From Hermatobates lingyangjiaoensis (lineage: Eukaryota; Arthropoda; Insecta; Hemiptera; Hermatobatidae), in contig JAPFBL010000255.1 of the NCBI GenBank assembly GCA_026182355.1, forward strand, positions 992,001-1,056,000: DNA of 64,000 nucleotides, written 5' to 3'. The position numbers and the translations under genes were made by a program. Every line of letters starts with the position of its first letter. The stretch's first letter is position 1. The notes beneath the pieces were generated by a model. It was given only the letters and a program-made list of their open reading frames with translations. It ran no database searches and had not been told where the DNA came from. Positions 13,650 to 24,729 of this stretch are shown here, piece by piece.

Positions 13650-16600
13650 GTATGTATATTAAATTCAGACATTGGTTAAAAATCCAACCATATGTCGCTA
13701 ATATCTTTTATTTAATAGGTTTCTTCGTAGTTAACAATATCAATATAGATGAGCTAATATGACTAATATGAATTATGTTAACAATATATCAATTTCTTCT
13801 TAGTTAACACTCTTATGGGATATAATCAACATCTGTATATTAGTTTTTATACAATATAATATATTGTCTCTACTCTAGATGTTTCTGTTGTTCAACAGTC
13901 ATTATCAGAATGTGAATGGGTTTTGTTTAAATTTTTATTTGTATAATCAAATGTAAGTTAATGGGAGTATTAGTTCTTAATTCTATTACTTAAGTGGCCT
14001 AGAGGTCTGCTTGTGAAGACCCAGCTTGGCTCTGACTGGTTTGAAAGAGTTTTAAAATTTATCTATTTTTTGTATAAGAAGGTTATTGTGATTTTTACTC
14101 TATATTAATAATTTTTTTTTTTTATTTTAACCCCATTATTACTCAGTAGGTCTTAATACAAGAGCGGTGTTTTCTAGAGTTGGTTTCGTGTTGTCCATTT
14201 ATTCCATATACATCTATGATGGTCCATGTCTTAAATGCATAGTTAGTCTCCTAGTGAGTGGTTACTTGGTAAAGTAGAAGTGGTGATTCCTACGTGCGAG
14301 TGTAACCATGTTGCATATTCTCTGTAGCTACGTTTCACTTATACAAAAGATGATATTTTTCTTCTTTTGAAAAATCCAAATTGAATTTTACTATTTTTTG
14401 GTATTCATTAATTTGATGTATATAATTTATATAATAATGGTTATTAAGCTAATTAAAGTTAAACGGATACTTGTATTGAATACCCAGATAAACAGTCTTC
14501 ACTCCCAATTTCATAGGACAACTAAAAGTTTGGGAAGAAATCAAATTTCCAACAAAAGTCGAGTGATCTGATGTTGGGTGTAAATGTTTCGAGTTTGCCA
14601 TTCCTCTGTATGCAAAGTAGTACTATTTTATTAGCTAATTATGTATACACATGATCCGCTAATAAATAACATGATGATGTTACTCTCACCATTAACTCAA
14701 AGTTTTCAGTTTTTATTCTCTTCTATTATCCGTCTTCACATATCGACTCATATGTTTCTCTTCAAACTTCCCATTGAATTAAAACTGTATACTTTTATAA
14801 ATCAATTGGAATATCCAACGTAGAATTCATGTAAAAATGTGTTGCATTTTATTTGTAGTTCGTTGCAACTGATGTACTGTGAATTATCGTGTTTATAACT
14901 GTGGAAACCTTTCATTGATATTTGAGTTAACACAATTTACTTTGCTGTAAGCAAAACAATAAAGAAATAGTAACGCCGGGATTTCGTGATTATCACTGTG
15001 GTACTTACCGTTCAATAAAAAATAAAACATGGTTTCATGAATATCAATAGTCTAGGAAACACAAGTAAATGAAGGATACGTTATTCTCTTTTGGCCAAAT
15101 GAGACCATCAAAGTTTATAATATTTAAAGTATATATGGCTATGTAAAAGATGTTAGGAGGCAGAGAGGGTTCCTTGAGAGAGCTAATGTCATCGGAGAGC
15201 GTTGAAGTGGGGTGAGGCAGGATGCGCAGTGGAAGCGATAGAGATAAGGTGGTATCGGCCAGGCTTCCTAAGATAGAGAGCTCTAAATCCCTGTACCCTC
15301 ATAAAAAGATTACGTCCAGACCTTATATTCCTCTGACGACTCATCCCTTAGATATTCTTCTATTTCATATTTATATACCCTAACCTCGATACCTTCATTC
15401 CTAATCAACGTGTTCTTGTTCAATATATTCTTGATGTCAGTTCCTTTGAAAACCTGAATAAAACCAACCCGAACACTAAGTTGTAATGTTTAACCAGCAT
15501 TATGTCTCCTAATATTGTACATACATTTACAGAAATATTTGATAATAATTCAGGTAATGCATAATCACCAAAATGAAACAATTGATCAAATTTGCCTTTA
15601 ATTTTGATATCACGCTAACTTATAATACAAACATGTTTATATATATATATATTATATATCCACTTAAAATTCGAAAAAAATTTTAACTCAATAAAATATA
15701 TATATAAACTAGATTCAAAAGAAAATATTTTCAGATCAAACGGAATATACTGTGTTTTCTAATGATTAGTAACATTTAACTGATTTTTAAGTTCTGCAGT
15801 TAGAACGGTTGGGTGAAAAGAAAGAGTATTTTTACAATTCGTATGAAGTCTGGGGTATGTTGAGGTCTAATGTACAGACAACCTCTTTCTCTTAGCACTG
15901 GGGGTTGGAGGTTTGCGTCTTAGCCACTGCCGTATATTTTTTCTATGGGTTATTCTTGTGAATACCTGTACTTAAGTAAGACCTTAACAAGTCAAGTTTT
16001 AACTTGACGTCTTTTCACATCCTGAAAGTTGTGCTTACGATGTCAAGTACTGTTTAGAAATCCTTATTTAATAAACTTGGGTTAAGTAAAAACTATGACT
16101 TCCCATGTAAAATAAACACTGAAATCTTTCTTGTTCAAAACTAACTTAGGTGCCTAATAAATTATCCACACTTTCCGTAACAAGAACATGACTACAAAAG
16201 GAGGTTGTAATTGTGGTGTTGGAAACAAGAATGCATATTTGTTATAGGAAATGACAATTCTATTGAACATGTTTTCACAATGTCAATATTTACACTTTTG
16301 GGCAGTCCATCCACTTTTGTCTCCCACTTTCAAACGTTTAGATAATTTGTTTTTCTTTCTAAGTATACGATAATTTTAACTAATGATGTTGCTACAAACT
16401 TTCAATTTGTTTATTTCCTGTCTTCTAAAATTAATTTTAAGTAAGCGGCAGGTATGCAATAACTTTCTAAATGCAATTATAATTTTTCTCTCTTATAACC
16501 TTGAATGGTTTTTTTCAGCATCAGTTAGGAAATTGTTTTTACTAGGTTTTTCTTTTATTTTTTTTTTAATAAGAAAAGAAATTTTACTCATTTTTAAAGG

Positions 16601-16849
16601 AGCCGTTTAAATTTCTTTTATCTTGGTTAAAAACTTTGGAATGGAAGTTTTGGGAATTAGCATCCTCCTAAAAGCTTTTAAGTAGGCAAACATGAAAGAA
16701 TTCCAATTAAACAGAGATGAGAGGTGAAATGGTTCCGGGTTTCAAATTATTTTGTCAATTAAGCATTTAATGACATTTATACCTGTAATGTCAAATATAC
16801 ATTTATTTGAATTCTTCATGTGATTCATTTAAGTTACATATTGTTGCAG
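13650..16849. other. Intron sequence, no gene recognised
   Basis: Anonymous AT-rich DNA with a short (TA)n at about 15640-15658. It ends at the splice acceptor of the first dystrophin exon. Confidence 0.5.
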
Positions 16850-16948
16850 ATCAGAGACTGGTTAAACATAAGTGAAGAAATGCTACGTCAGCAGACTGTG
16901 GCAGTTGGGTCCGTTGATGAAATTCTTCAAGTTCTGGATAAACAAAAG
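16850..16948 (+). CDS. Dys: Dystrophin internal exon, spectrin repeat helix A
   Basis: This 99-nt exon encodes 33 residues in phase 0 at both ends, starting IRDWLNISEEMLRQQ and ending DEILQVLDKQK. It is bounded by the acceptor TTGTTGCAG and the donor AAG|GTATTC. The WL...E.L pattern is the helix-A signature of a spectrin/dystrophin rod repeat. The segment aligns with the human dystrophin stretch that runs from TDWLSLLDQ to IIKQK, the end of exon 51 (alignment from memory). Dystrophin links the actin cytoskeleton to the dystroglycan complex under the plasma membrane, and the rod repeats act as the elastic spacer. The exon is invisible in a plain ORF scan because it is short. Utrophin or another spectrin-repeat protein is the alternative, but the neighbouring exon strongly favours dystrophin. 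Confidence 0.88.
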
Positions 16949-18122
16949 GTATTCAATCAACTACCTACTTTAATATATCTTTGTATAACTTAAATTTGTT
17001 ACATGATGGGGCATTTATTGGGTATGTTCAAGGATTTTGGATAAGAGTGTTTATTTTTAGTTGTAAGTTCAAATACCAAGGAAAATAACACACTTATTAA
17101 CTATAATTTCAGAAAATCCGTCTTCTGGAGGAAAATTATAGTTAGCCTATGCCCAAAGGATATGTAAAGGAAGGTTAATTAGTTCTAGCGATAGGCCCGA
17201 ATGTCGGGTCCGAAATGTCAATTATTAGGGTAGGGCTTCTCTCTCGCTAACTTTTTTTTTTAATAAATGTATATTTATAATAAAACAGTGTATGGATATT
17301 AAACTAAGGAGTACTGTAAAATAGATAATTTGGATAAAACAGATGACGGAGATTTTCTTGGCTGGTGGAGAATAAATTCCACTATTTAGGCAATGTATAA
17401 TCGCGGGCTTGAGTCTGGTAGGGCTCGGTTTTTTTAGGCGCGATCTCACCTTGGTTGGCACTCTGTTTCTTACTTTTCTTCGTGTATGAATTTCGCTGTC
17501 TGTTTTACATCATTTTATCCAAATTTGAAGTAATTTGACTAACTTACTTTTGAATTCCATTTTTTAGAAATGTTACCGAATGAACTAAATATTTTAAACT
17601 GAACTAAACAAATCATTCACATTTTCTACACATTTCAGTATACTCTGAGCATATTAACGGAAAATATAAGGTTATATTTAGCAACATTTCGAGTTATAAA
17701 AAGTATATTTAAAGTACTATTATATCTAATCTATCATCTTTATCGATTTAAACATTTTTGTAAATATAATTCGCACTAAAGAGGTAAACATTTTGATGTG
17801 TGTCATCTTTAAAATCAGATGCCGGGAGAGGAGCATACACTAACTGTGTATTCCTCCTGCATGCATTAACTTTCAATACTGCATAAGTCGCATATTAATA
17901 TAGATATGTTGATGACTTTTCTAAGAGTGGACAAATTTCAACAAATCCTTAAGCTAAAGGAGTTCTTTGAATTTGCGTGGGTTCTGAAACGTGCGTATGA
18001 ACTTACCATAACAAAGTTGTTAATTTCTTGCAATGAAATAATTCTTTTACCTTAAAGAATGGAAACAGCATTTCGAAAGCCATGTTAACGTGATGCCTAC
18101 AGATAGCTGAATTCATTTGAAT
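16949..18122. other. Start of large intron, no gene recognised
   Basis: Contains a hairpin-forming segment at 17194-17211 (CCCGAATGTCGGG core followed by CCGAAATG) that faintly resembles a hammerhead stem II plus GAAA, but lacks a CUGANGA box. Otherwise anonymous. Confidence 0.4.
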
Positions 18123-18580
18123 GCTCATATTGGATGTCCCTGTAGATACAAAAACGGAACCATCCATGCTCTGATTAACAGAGCATTCAAAACATTTCGC
18201 CTATTTCACCTGAAAACAAAGCGATTTCACCTAAATGAAACAAGGTTTAATCCACAATGGCTTTAGCAAATAACATTTTGATAGCACTTTACAAAACTAT
18301 ATCAATAATTGAACAGTGTAAATGAAGTGGATTCAGATTCAGCTACACCCGGAAGAACTCATACAGTAAATATAAAAGTCAATACTCAGAAGCTTACAAG
18401 AGAGATGAAGGAATACTGAAAAAAATAATTAAATCCAGCATCTCTGGTGTAAAAGTCAAAGATAAAGTGAAAGTAAGTATCGACTGCAATAGTTCTTACA
18501 CTGCTTATGCGGTTATAAAAGATAATCCTCAAGTAAACTCCAGCGAACCACTGGTGTATACGAACACAATTGTCAAATAG
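18123..18580 (+). pseudogene. Penelope-like element remnant: end of RT and linker
   Basis: The first part reads GTIHALINRAFKTFRLFHLK, the post-palm region of Penelope-like reverse transcriptases. After stops and shifts, an 80-codon open stretch (about 18335-18577) contains YKRDEGILKKIIKSSISGVK, KVKVSIDCNSS, AVIKDNPQVNSSEPLVYTN, then TAG. This matches the arrangement typical of the PLE linker before the GIY-YIG domain (YK.DE..L..II ... LVIYYK ... L..RNN). The GIY-YIG part itself is missing here. Old and inactive. Confidence 0.6.
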
Positions 18581-21020
18581 GTTTATTTAGTAAAAAAAAA
18601 TATATATTCAACAGAAAAAAATTAAATATAGCTTTTATGTTTAAATAGTTTAAATCTTATTTTGTTTCATGTCGGCTTAACACCTGATTTCAAATAATTT
18701 CTCTCTCCTTTGTTGTAGCTACATGAATGTGTTAGTCCTAGTTTTAGATTAAGATATATTTTTTCTTTATTCCTTTTGAAAAATAGTTAATCTTTGATTT
18801 ATCGTTCTCAAGTTATAGTGGATAATTTTTGTCACCATTTATTCATAATTTCATGAACTATCTTTATAATTCTACTTGTGATTCATATTTAGGTAGAAAT
18901 GTAACTGATGTTTCATTTTTACGGAATTGTATATTTGCTAGATTTAATTGCTTTTAATCAGGTCTGATTACAGTTCGGAACACCTATTTTACAGTATATA
19001 GGATCTTTTTAGTATCGTATTTCATCCACAGCAGTTGGTGTTTTTAACTTCCTTTGTGCTTTTAGTTAATGCCATTAAACCCGTTTTTCCAATCCTATCA
19101 TTATTTTATGAATTCTTGAAATTTAAATCCATAATTTTTTTTTTGTATAGTGTTGAAAATGAAGACGATAATACAAAGGAAAACGCTTATATTTAGTTAA
19201 TTATTAAGCTTGAATGTTAAAGTCAGTGCAAGGAAGTGATTGATGGTATTTAGCATTGGAAGAGTAGTAATGGTGGCGATGCAAATTTGACTTAAGGAGA
19301 CCGAGATTAATTCTGATTAGGAGAACATTCCTATTTATAGAGTAGACAGTATTAGTGATTCAGACTTGCTCCTTGTAAATAAAAAGTATTTGTGAATTAT
19401 TCACTTTTCTGTCTGGCAAATACCTGCACTAATATATGAAGCTTCAATAATAAACGAGCCTCACCCTTACTTGATGACAAATCTTTCCTTATCTCAATAT
19501 CTTCAAACTTTCCCTTTATATATTTATATAAAAGTTTCCTTTCTTCAAAACAAATTATATTTTTGTTCAAAGTTTTAGTCTTATCTCGTAATGTCAATAC
19601 TGCTGAATTCCCTTTAATATCTACAACGATTTTTGAAATTTTTATAAAAAAAAAAATGTACAAATTTATAATTTACTCCTTGCTTTTTATAAATAATGTT
19701 ATATAGTAAACACATTTCTGTAGTTAAATAAAATGTCCGTAAGCATACCAATCAGAAAATTAATTAATAATTATTAATGATGTGGTCTTTCAGAATTTAC
19801 TAAACTAAAAAACAAAAAAAAAAAAGGAAATGTAGAACAATTGTCAGTTTGAAAGAAGGAAAGAAAATAAGAAGATATCATGTTTCGAAATGACCTGCAT
19901 AAATAAGTGTTTATTAAGTGCTCTATAAATTGAAAAGAATTTAAAATAATTGAGGGAGAAAAACAGAATTGTTGAGAAGTCTAATTGAATTACCATCGAT
20001 TTAATTCAATGGAGAAACACATTTAATATTATTAGTGGTTAGTTAAACTTGATCCCTTGTGTTCAAAGCAATTGCCCTTTCATATTCATTGAATAAAAAC
20101 AAAATATCTACGTATTTTCTGTTGTACTTCTTTCATTTATTACTTCTTAAAGTAAAATAATATCTTTGATGTAATTATTTAACTCACAGAAAATGAAAGT
20201 TCTTTGTTTCTCTTTCTTCATTTAATGTATTTTAAATTAGAACAACAATGATATTTCTCCCACCCTCCCGGGGGGGGGGGGGGGGGCTTTGATATGATGT
20301 AAAAAGAGATAACAATGAAACAGTTGTTTTTTTTTGTTTTAAATATTATCATAAGTATTTTGTCACTTCCATATTTGTAGAATATCTAAATTACGATACG
20401 ATTAGAATAAAGTATAAAACAAGGAAGCATTATCAGATCACAAACTGAAAAATTAATATGATAGATTTTCTTTAAGACCACCTGCACCACTGACAGATGG
20501 AATGTCAAAAATTTAAACAAATAAAAACTCCAGTTTTAAACTTACCTTGTTTAATTATCTTATTTAAAATGATAATTACATTATACTTTACTACCCAAAT
20601 AAGAGGTACTGCCAATTTTAGCAAACTGGACGGTTTATGCAGCTTCTGTTAAATAGTTTTGGACTGTGGCATCTATCTTTTGTGCATTCATTCATTACAC
20701 TTTAACGAAGTCGTTTGGAAGTCTTTTGGTACCACCTCTTTATGTAAAGTACTCCATTAGTGATTCAGTGTTGAAGGAGTGGATACTTACATGGATGATA
20801 TTCATGTGGACAGAACTCAAACAGAGTATGATGAGAGGTATGACACTCAAAATATGATGACAAACAGATATGATACTCAAGAAATTTAAGTGGTTAACAA
20901 AGGAAGAAAAGAGACTCTAGACTAATTCCATTGTTTTTCTAGGAAAATTTTACATTGTTTAATATTTTTTATAAATTGTGTACGTTTATATATCGTGCAT
21001 GTGTCGTAAGTTCCTCTCCA
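18581..21020. other. Intron sequence, no gene recognised
   Basis: Anonymous AT-rich DNA. A minus-strand frame at 19397-19663 (88 codons, Lys/Glu-rich, e.g. KISKIVVDIKGNSAVLTLRD) looks mildly protein-like but lacks splice or promoter support and any family I know. A 17-G homopolymer lies at 20270-20286. Confidence 0.4.
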
Positions 21021-21203
21021 ACCTTAGAGAGGTTGATCAGGATTTAAGAGGCATTTGCTCCCTAGTAGCTGTTTTATGGAATTACTTCCATTGTATCCCT
21101 TAAATAATTATATATCATTAGACTCCTCTCAAATGTTTTAAATTGACACAATGTAGTCTTCTTTCCTCCTTTTCCTAGTTTCATTAGAAGGGAATTTAGT
21201 GAT
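21021..21203 (+). repeat. Family Y repeat, uninterrupted copy
   Basis: About 180 bp (from ACCTTAGAGAGGTTGATCAG through CATTAGAAGGGAATTTAGTG) recurs at 24137-24729, where it is split by a hAT MITE. The copy here provides the empty site, TATCCCTTAAATAATT. Nature unknown. Confidence 0.7.
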
Positions 21204-21601
21204 TAGGGTCCTTCCTCGTTGTCTTCCTTGCGAAGTTTTAACCATTTCCTCTCTTTTACATATGGCTTGAATTTAATTAAGATTGAATATATACAACGTT
21301 TCAAAGGTAGTTCAAAGGGAGTTATGAAAATCTGACTGTTTCGTAACTGTATAACTGACTGCTCAGAAGCAGTCTTCTGCTATCTTATTTTAGGACTTTT
21401 GATTTATCAATATATCTTCAACGTGTTTGTAGATTTCCTGACCTTATTTCAATTTGGAATACACAAGCCTGTGGCTTAGCTTGGTGCCTCCTATCGCCTG
21501 TCTCTTTACTTATGATATTTAAATGTAATAAGTCTATCTTTTCAGTAGCTGGGCATATTGAATCAATTTCTATTTCAATAAATTTTAATTTCTCATTGTA
21601 G

Positions 21602-21636
<35 letters not shown>

Positions 21637-21679
21637 TATATATATATCAGATTCAATAATATATCGACCGTTTGATAGA

Positions 21680-23077
21680 ATAGGTGTGTTCTCTAATCGG
21701 GGTTCGGTCAATTTTCCAGGATAAAAAATCAAACTCTCGTTGCCAACGTTTCGGTTTTATTTAAAACCTTTTTCATAGGCCTACAAACAAAGGATAATAA
21801 GAAATCACATATCAACATCAAACATATACACAATATGAAAATGGATTGTTACAACTTATGAATATTACAAGCAGAAATATTTCAGAGATATATTTGAAAG
21901 TTATAAGAGGTGAAAATGGCAATATCTTAACGGATTGGTTTAAAAAACCTACCAGTGCTGCAAGAATCCTGAACTACCATTCTTCTCATGCTATAAACCA
22001 AAAATTAAATTGCGTCCAAAATTTGGTTAAAAAAGTTATTGAAATAAGTAGTCCATGTTTTCTAAATGAAAATAAGAAAAGGGTGAAATTATTGTTACAG
22101 AAAAATTGTTATCCGAAGAACTTAGTTGAACGATATTGGTTAAGATATTTAAGACAGCAACCAGCACATTCAAATGAAGATCATGCTGAACTGGAAGTTA
22201 TAAATAGGAAGTATTTCAAATTTCCTTATGTTGAGGGCTTATCACAATCAATTAGAAAAGTGTTCAAACGAAACGTACCTGAAGTTACACTGGCATTTTA
22301 TAATAAAAGAAAAAATAAATCTTTATTTTCAAATTTGAAAGAAAAAATACCGAAGGAGTTACAAAGTAACCTCATTTATGCCATCAAATGTAAAGACTGT
22401 GACAAGTGTTACTATGGTGAAACTAGTCGTTTTCTCAAAGAAAGGTTGTACCAACATAATTATTCCATAAGAACAAATAAAAGTAACGCAACAGCCTTAG
22501 CTGGGCATGCCATAAACGAAGGTCACACGTTCGATTTTGAAGATACAACTATATTAGAAAAAGAAAAAGATGAGAAAAGAAGGAAGACACTTGAGATGTT
22601 AAATAATAAAAAGGATCTAAGTTCGATTAATCATAGAAGTGATATAACTAATTTAAGTAATATTTATTCTGGAGTGTTGTGCTGAGGTTTAGTGAAATTT
22701 GATTTATTTAGTTCCCTTGAGTGAACAGTGTTGAGGTTATTTGTAATGTTATCTTATTAGTCTAGTCGAAGGTTTTGTCCGGCTAACATTGTTGTTCCTT
22801 TAAATAATGTAAATTTCATTTTCTTATTTAAAAAATTCTTACTTCTGTAAGTAATATTGTTTTATGTATCTCTGAAATATTTCTGCTTTTAATATTCATA
22901 AGTTGTAACAATCCATTTTCATATTGTGTATATGTTTGATGTTGATATGTGATTTCATATTATCCTTTGTTTGTAGGCCTATGAAAAAGGTTTTAAATAA
23001 AACCGAAACGTTGGCAACGAGAGTTTGATTTTTTATCCTGGAAAATTGACCGAACCCCGATTAGAGAACACACCTAT
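21680..23077 (+). mobile_element. Penelope-like retroelement copy with 213-bp inverted arms
   Basis: Two arms of 213 bp (21680-21892 and 22865-23077) are inverted repeats with only scattered mismatches and enclose the ORF at 21846-22685. The outer tip reads ATAGGTGTGTTCTCTAATCG, the same tip as the PLE end at 44421. Inside the right arm GGTTTTAAATAAAACC forms a hairpin followed by GAAACGTTGGCAACG, the stem II/GAAA/stem III layout of a hammerhead whose CUGANGA box has decayed. Compared with the end at 44421-44610, the right arm contains an extra inverted copy of the element's own 5' part, inserted between ACTTCTG and CCTATGAAAAAGG. That suggests template switching or snap-back synthesis. TA microsatellites lie at both flanks. 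The RT palm is missing, so the copy is 5' truncated. Confidence 0.75.
21846..22685 (+). CDS. Penelope RT C-terminus plus GIY-YIG endonuclease (truncated)
   Basis: This is an uninterrupted 279-codon frame. Residues about 20-50 contain GENGNILTDWFKKPTSAARI and LNYHSSHAINQK, the post-palm signature of Penelope-like reverse transcriptases. The thumb region follows. At about residues 175-260 there is a GIY-YIG nuclease: NLIYAIKCKDCDKCYYGETS (Y...YYG), then RFLKERLYQHN with the catalytic Arg region, and ALAGHAINEGHTFDF with the His/Glu region. The first ~16 codons come from the inverted arm, so the ATG at 21846 is not the ancestral start. The nuclease would nick target DNA for target-primed reverse transcription. 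Without the RT catalytic core it cannot be autonomous. The lack of stops suggests a young insertion. Confidence 0.85.
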   Translation: MLQLMNITSRNISEIYLKVIRGENGNILTDWFKKPTSAARILNYHSSHAINQKLNCVQNLVKKVIEISSPCFLNENKKRVKLLLQKNCYPKNLVERYWLRYLRQQPAHSNEDHAELEVINRKYFKFPYVEGLSQSIRKVFKRNVPEVTLAFYNKRKNKSLFSNLKEKIPKELQSNLIYAIKCKDCDKCYYGETSRFLKERLYQHNYSIRTNKSNATALAGHAINEGHTFDFEDTTILEKEKDEKRRKTLEMLNNKKDLSSINHRSDITNLSNIYSGVLC

Positions 23078-23079
23078 AT

Positions 23080-23098
23080 ATATATATATATATATATA
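23080..23098. repeat. (TA)n microsatellite at PLE flank
   Basis: TA tract directly abutting the right tip of the Penelope copy. A larger TA tract at about 21601-21648 flanks its left side. Confidence 0.85.
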
Positions 23099-23102
23099 AA
23101 AT

Positions 23103-23411
23103 TTGCACAAGACTGATTTACAACACACATAAGCCGAACATTGGCCCTTTGCAATAACATACAATGAACATTCAATTTTACATTGGGAGTCCTAAATTTT
23201 GCCCAACTCAACTGTATTTCGAGTAGAGTCCTTAATGGTTGCCTGACATCCTACAGTCCTGGGAGAGACTGCTTATCATCCTATCCGAGGGACGATGTGA
23301 TCAGATGTATTCACCTCCCTTGTGGATAAATCGAAAGCCAGAGTGGGTATTGAACCACGGATCTACCAGTCCAGTGGTGAGAGAGCACGTTGACACTGGC
23401 CTCAGCGGACC
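23103..23411 (-). mobile_element. tRNA-derived SINE, second copy (minus strand)
   Basis: Read on the minus strand it has the same order as the copy at 7637. A B-box-like GTGGTTCAATACCC is followed by CGATTTATCCAC, ATCGTCCCTCGGA, AGGATGTCAGGC, GCAAAATTTAGGACTC, TGAATGTTCATTGTATG and AAAGGGCCAATG. The head's A box is degenerate, the CCTAA tail is absent and no duplication is seen, so it is older than the 7.6 kb copy. Confidence 0.75.
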
Positions 23412-23910
23412 CATATATATATAAAAATATTTTTTTTTTTATGAGACAAATGAGTACAAATATTGATATTTTTCAAATTTTAATATTGTGATTTCACCAG
23501 GCATTTAAATAGACATAACTATGTTAAGATATTAGGAAATATTTCTGTTCAATTGGCAATATAAAATCCATCAAAGCAGAGTTACTTTACTGAAGTCTGA
23601 GTTTGAAATGGTATACACTCCCATAACTGAAAGCTACGTCTAGCACGCATGAAATGAATCTGTAATTCTATATACTTACATCTTATACCTGAGTGCTATG
23701 ATTATAGCACCTTAAATCAAGGAGGTCAATGCTCAGTTATTAATTTCTTAAATTTTATTTTACTATATAACTAAAGCTAATACTTATAGGTTCGTTTATT
23801 TCCCATCTTTTTATCAAAGAAATGTATACAGTTTTACCTCAACATACGAAATTAACTATCTAATTTATTATCTTATTTTATAAGTTTTACTTGTAGGCAG
23901 CTTAATCAGT

Positions 23911-23926
23911 CCCCCCCCCCCCCCCC
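23911..23926. repeat. Poly-C tract
   Basis: Sixteen consecutive C residues in otherwise AT-rich DNA. Comparable G runs lie at 12644-12655 and 20270-20286. Confidence 0.9.
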
Positions 23927-24136
23927 ACTAAACAGCCTTATGCATTTTAATATCAGAATTACAGTGTGACCCGGTATCAGGAATCAGTGGAACTATGCCT
24001 TTCGAGTCAGGCGTAAGAAAAGAAGAAGAAGGGGAGGTGGACGAAGTTTTCACAAATGGCAAACATCATGTGTAACTTCACGAAATCAAAATTTAAATAA
24101 ATTTAACTGCATAATATACAGTTAAACTAAATATTA

Positions 24137-24729
24137 ACCTTAGAGAGCTTGATCAGGATTTAAGAGGCATTTGCTCCCTAGTAGCTGTTTTATGGAGTTA
24201 CTTCCATTGTGTCCCTTAGAGCAGTGGTCCCCAACCGGTGGGCCACGGACCAGTGCCGGTCCGTAGACCAATTGGTACCAGGCCGCGTTAGAAATATAGT
24301 TTGCATACATGTGCGCAGTTTTTAAAACTCTGTATCTCAGTTTGTACGCTTTGTCATAAGATTAGTCATACGCTTTGTAAGCTTAGTCACTAGTGTTTAT
24401 ATTCGTTTTTCTGGTGTATCTGTATTTGATTTTGAAAGGAACGTTTAAAGTAAATTTTTTAAGAAATATTTTTAATAATATATTTATTATTATTTCAAAG
24501 CTTTTATTTTCATGTTATGTTGTTGGTACGATGCTACATGTAAGTTGCAAGTAAACAATCTACCCCCGGGCCGCGGTAAAATTGTCTAACGCTTACCGGT
24601 CCGCGGCAACAAATAGGTTGGGGACCACTGCCTTAGGAAATGATTAAACGTCTCACAAATGTTTTAAATTGACGCAATGTAGTCTTCTTTCATCCTTTTT
24701 CTGGCTTCATTAGAAGGGAATTTATTGAT
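24137..24729 (+). repeat. Family Y repeat interrupted by a hAT MITE
   Basis: The flanks (24137-24221 and 24631-24729) together match the continuous copy at 21021-21203. Subtracting the MITE restores the repeat with one copy of the 8-bp target. Confidence 0.75.
24222..24630. mobile_element. Non-autonomous hAT transposon (MITE), 409 bp
   Basis: The termini CAGTGGTCCCCAACC and GGTTGGGGACCACTG are perfect inverted repeats of the classic hAT type. Subterminal GC-rich blocks (GGGCCACGGACC... and GGGCCGCGG...GGTCCGCGG) mirror each other. The flanking 8-mers CCTTAGAG (24214-24221) and CCTTAGGA (24631-24638) are a slightly mutated 8-bp duplication, the hAT hallmark. No transposase is encoded. The undisrupted family Y copy at 21.1 kb gives the empty site. 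Confidence 0.88.

Larger units (their letters stand above)
1..16849 (+). other. Dys: Dystrophin intron, 3' part (upstream of first exon)
   Basis: This is the 3' portion of an intron that ends at the acceptor TTGTTGCAG immediately before the exon at 16850. It is AT-rich and, apart from the repeats listed separately (family X copies, a SINE, a Penelope remnant), I find no exon in it. From memory, human exon 51 extends further 5' than the exon seen here, so this intron has no human counterpart at the same position. Its own 5' end is outside the window. Confidence 0.75.

Noticed and set aside
17194..17220. Hammerhead ribozyme (CCCGAATGTCGGG hairpin followed by GAAA)
   Set aside because: No CUGANGA box upstream (CTAGCGA instead) and no PLE context.
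19397..19663. 88-codon Lys/Glu-rich minus frame as a real gene
   Set aside because: No family recognised, no splice sites in frame and no promoter signal. An open frame of this length occurs by chance on AT-rich strands lacking TAA/TAG in one frame.
21418..21732. 104-codon minus ORF
   Set aside because: Runs across a (TA)n tract and the PLE left arm. It is a shadow, not a gene.
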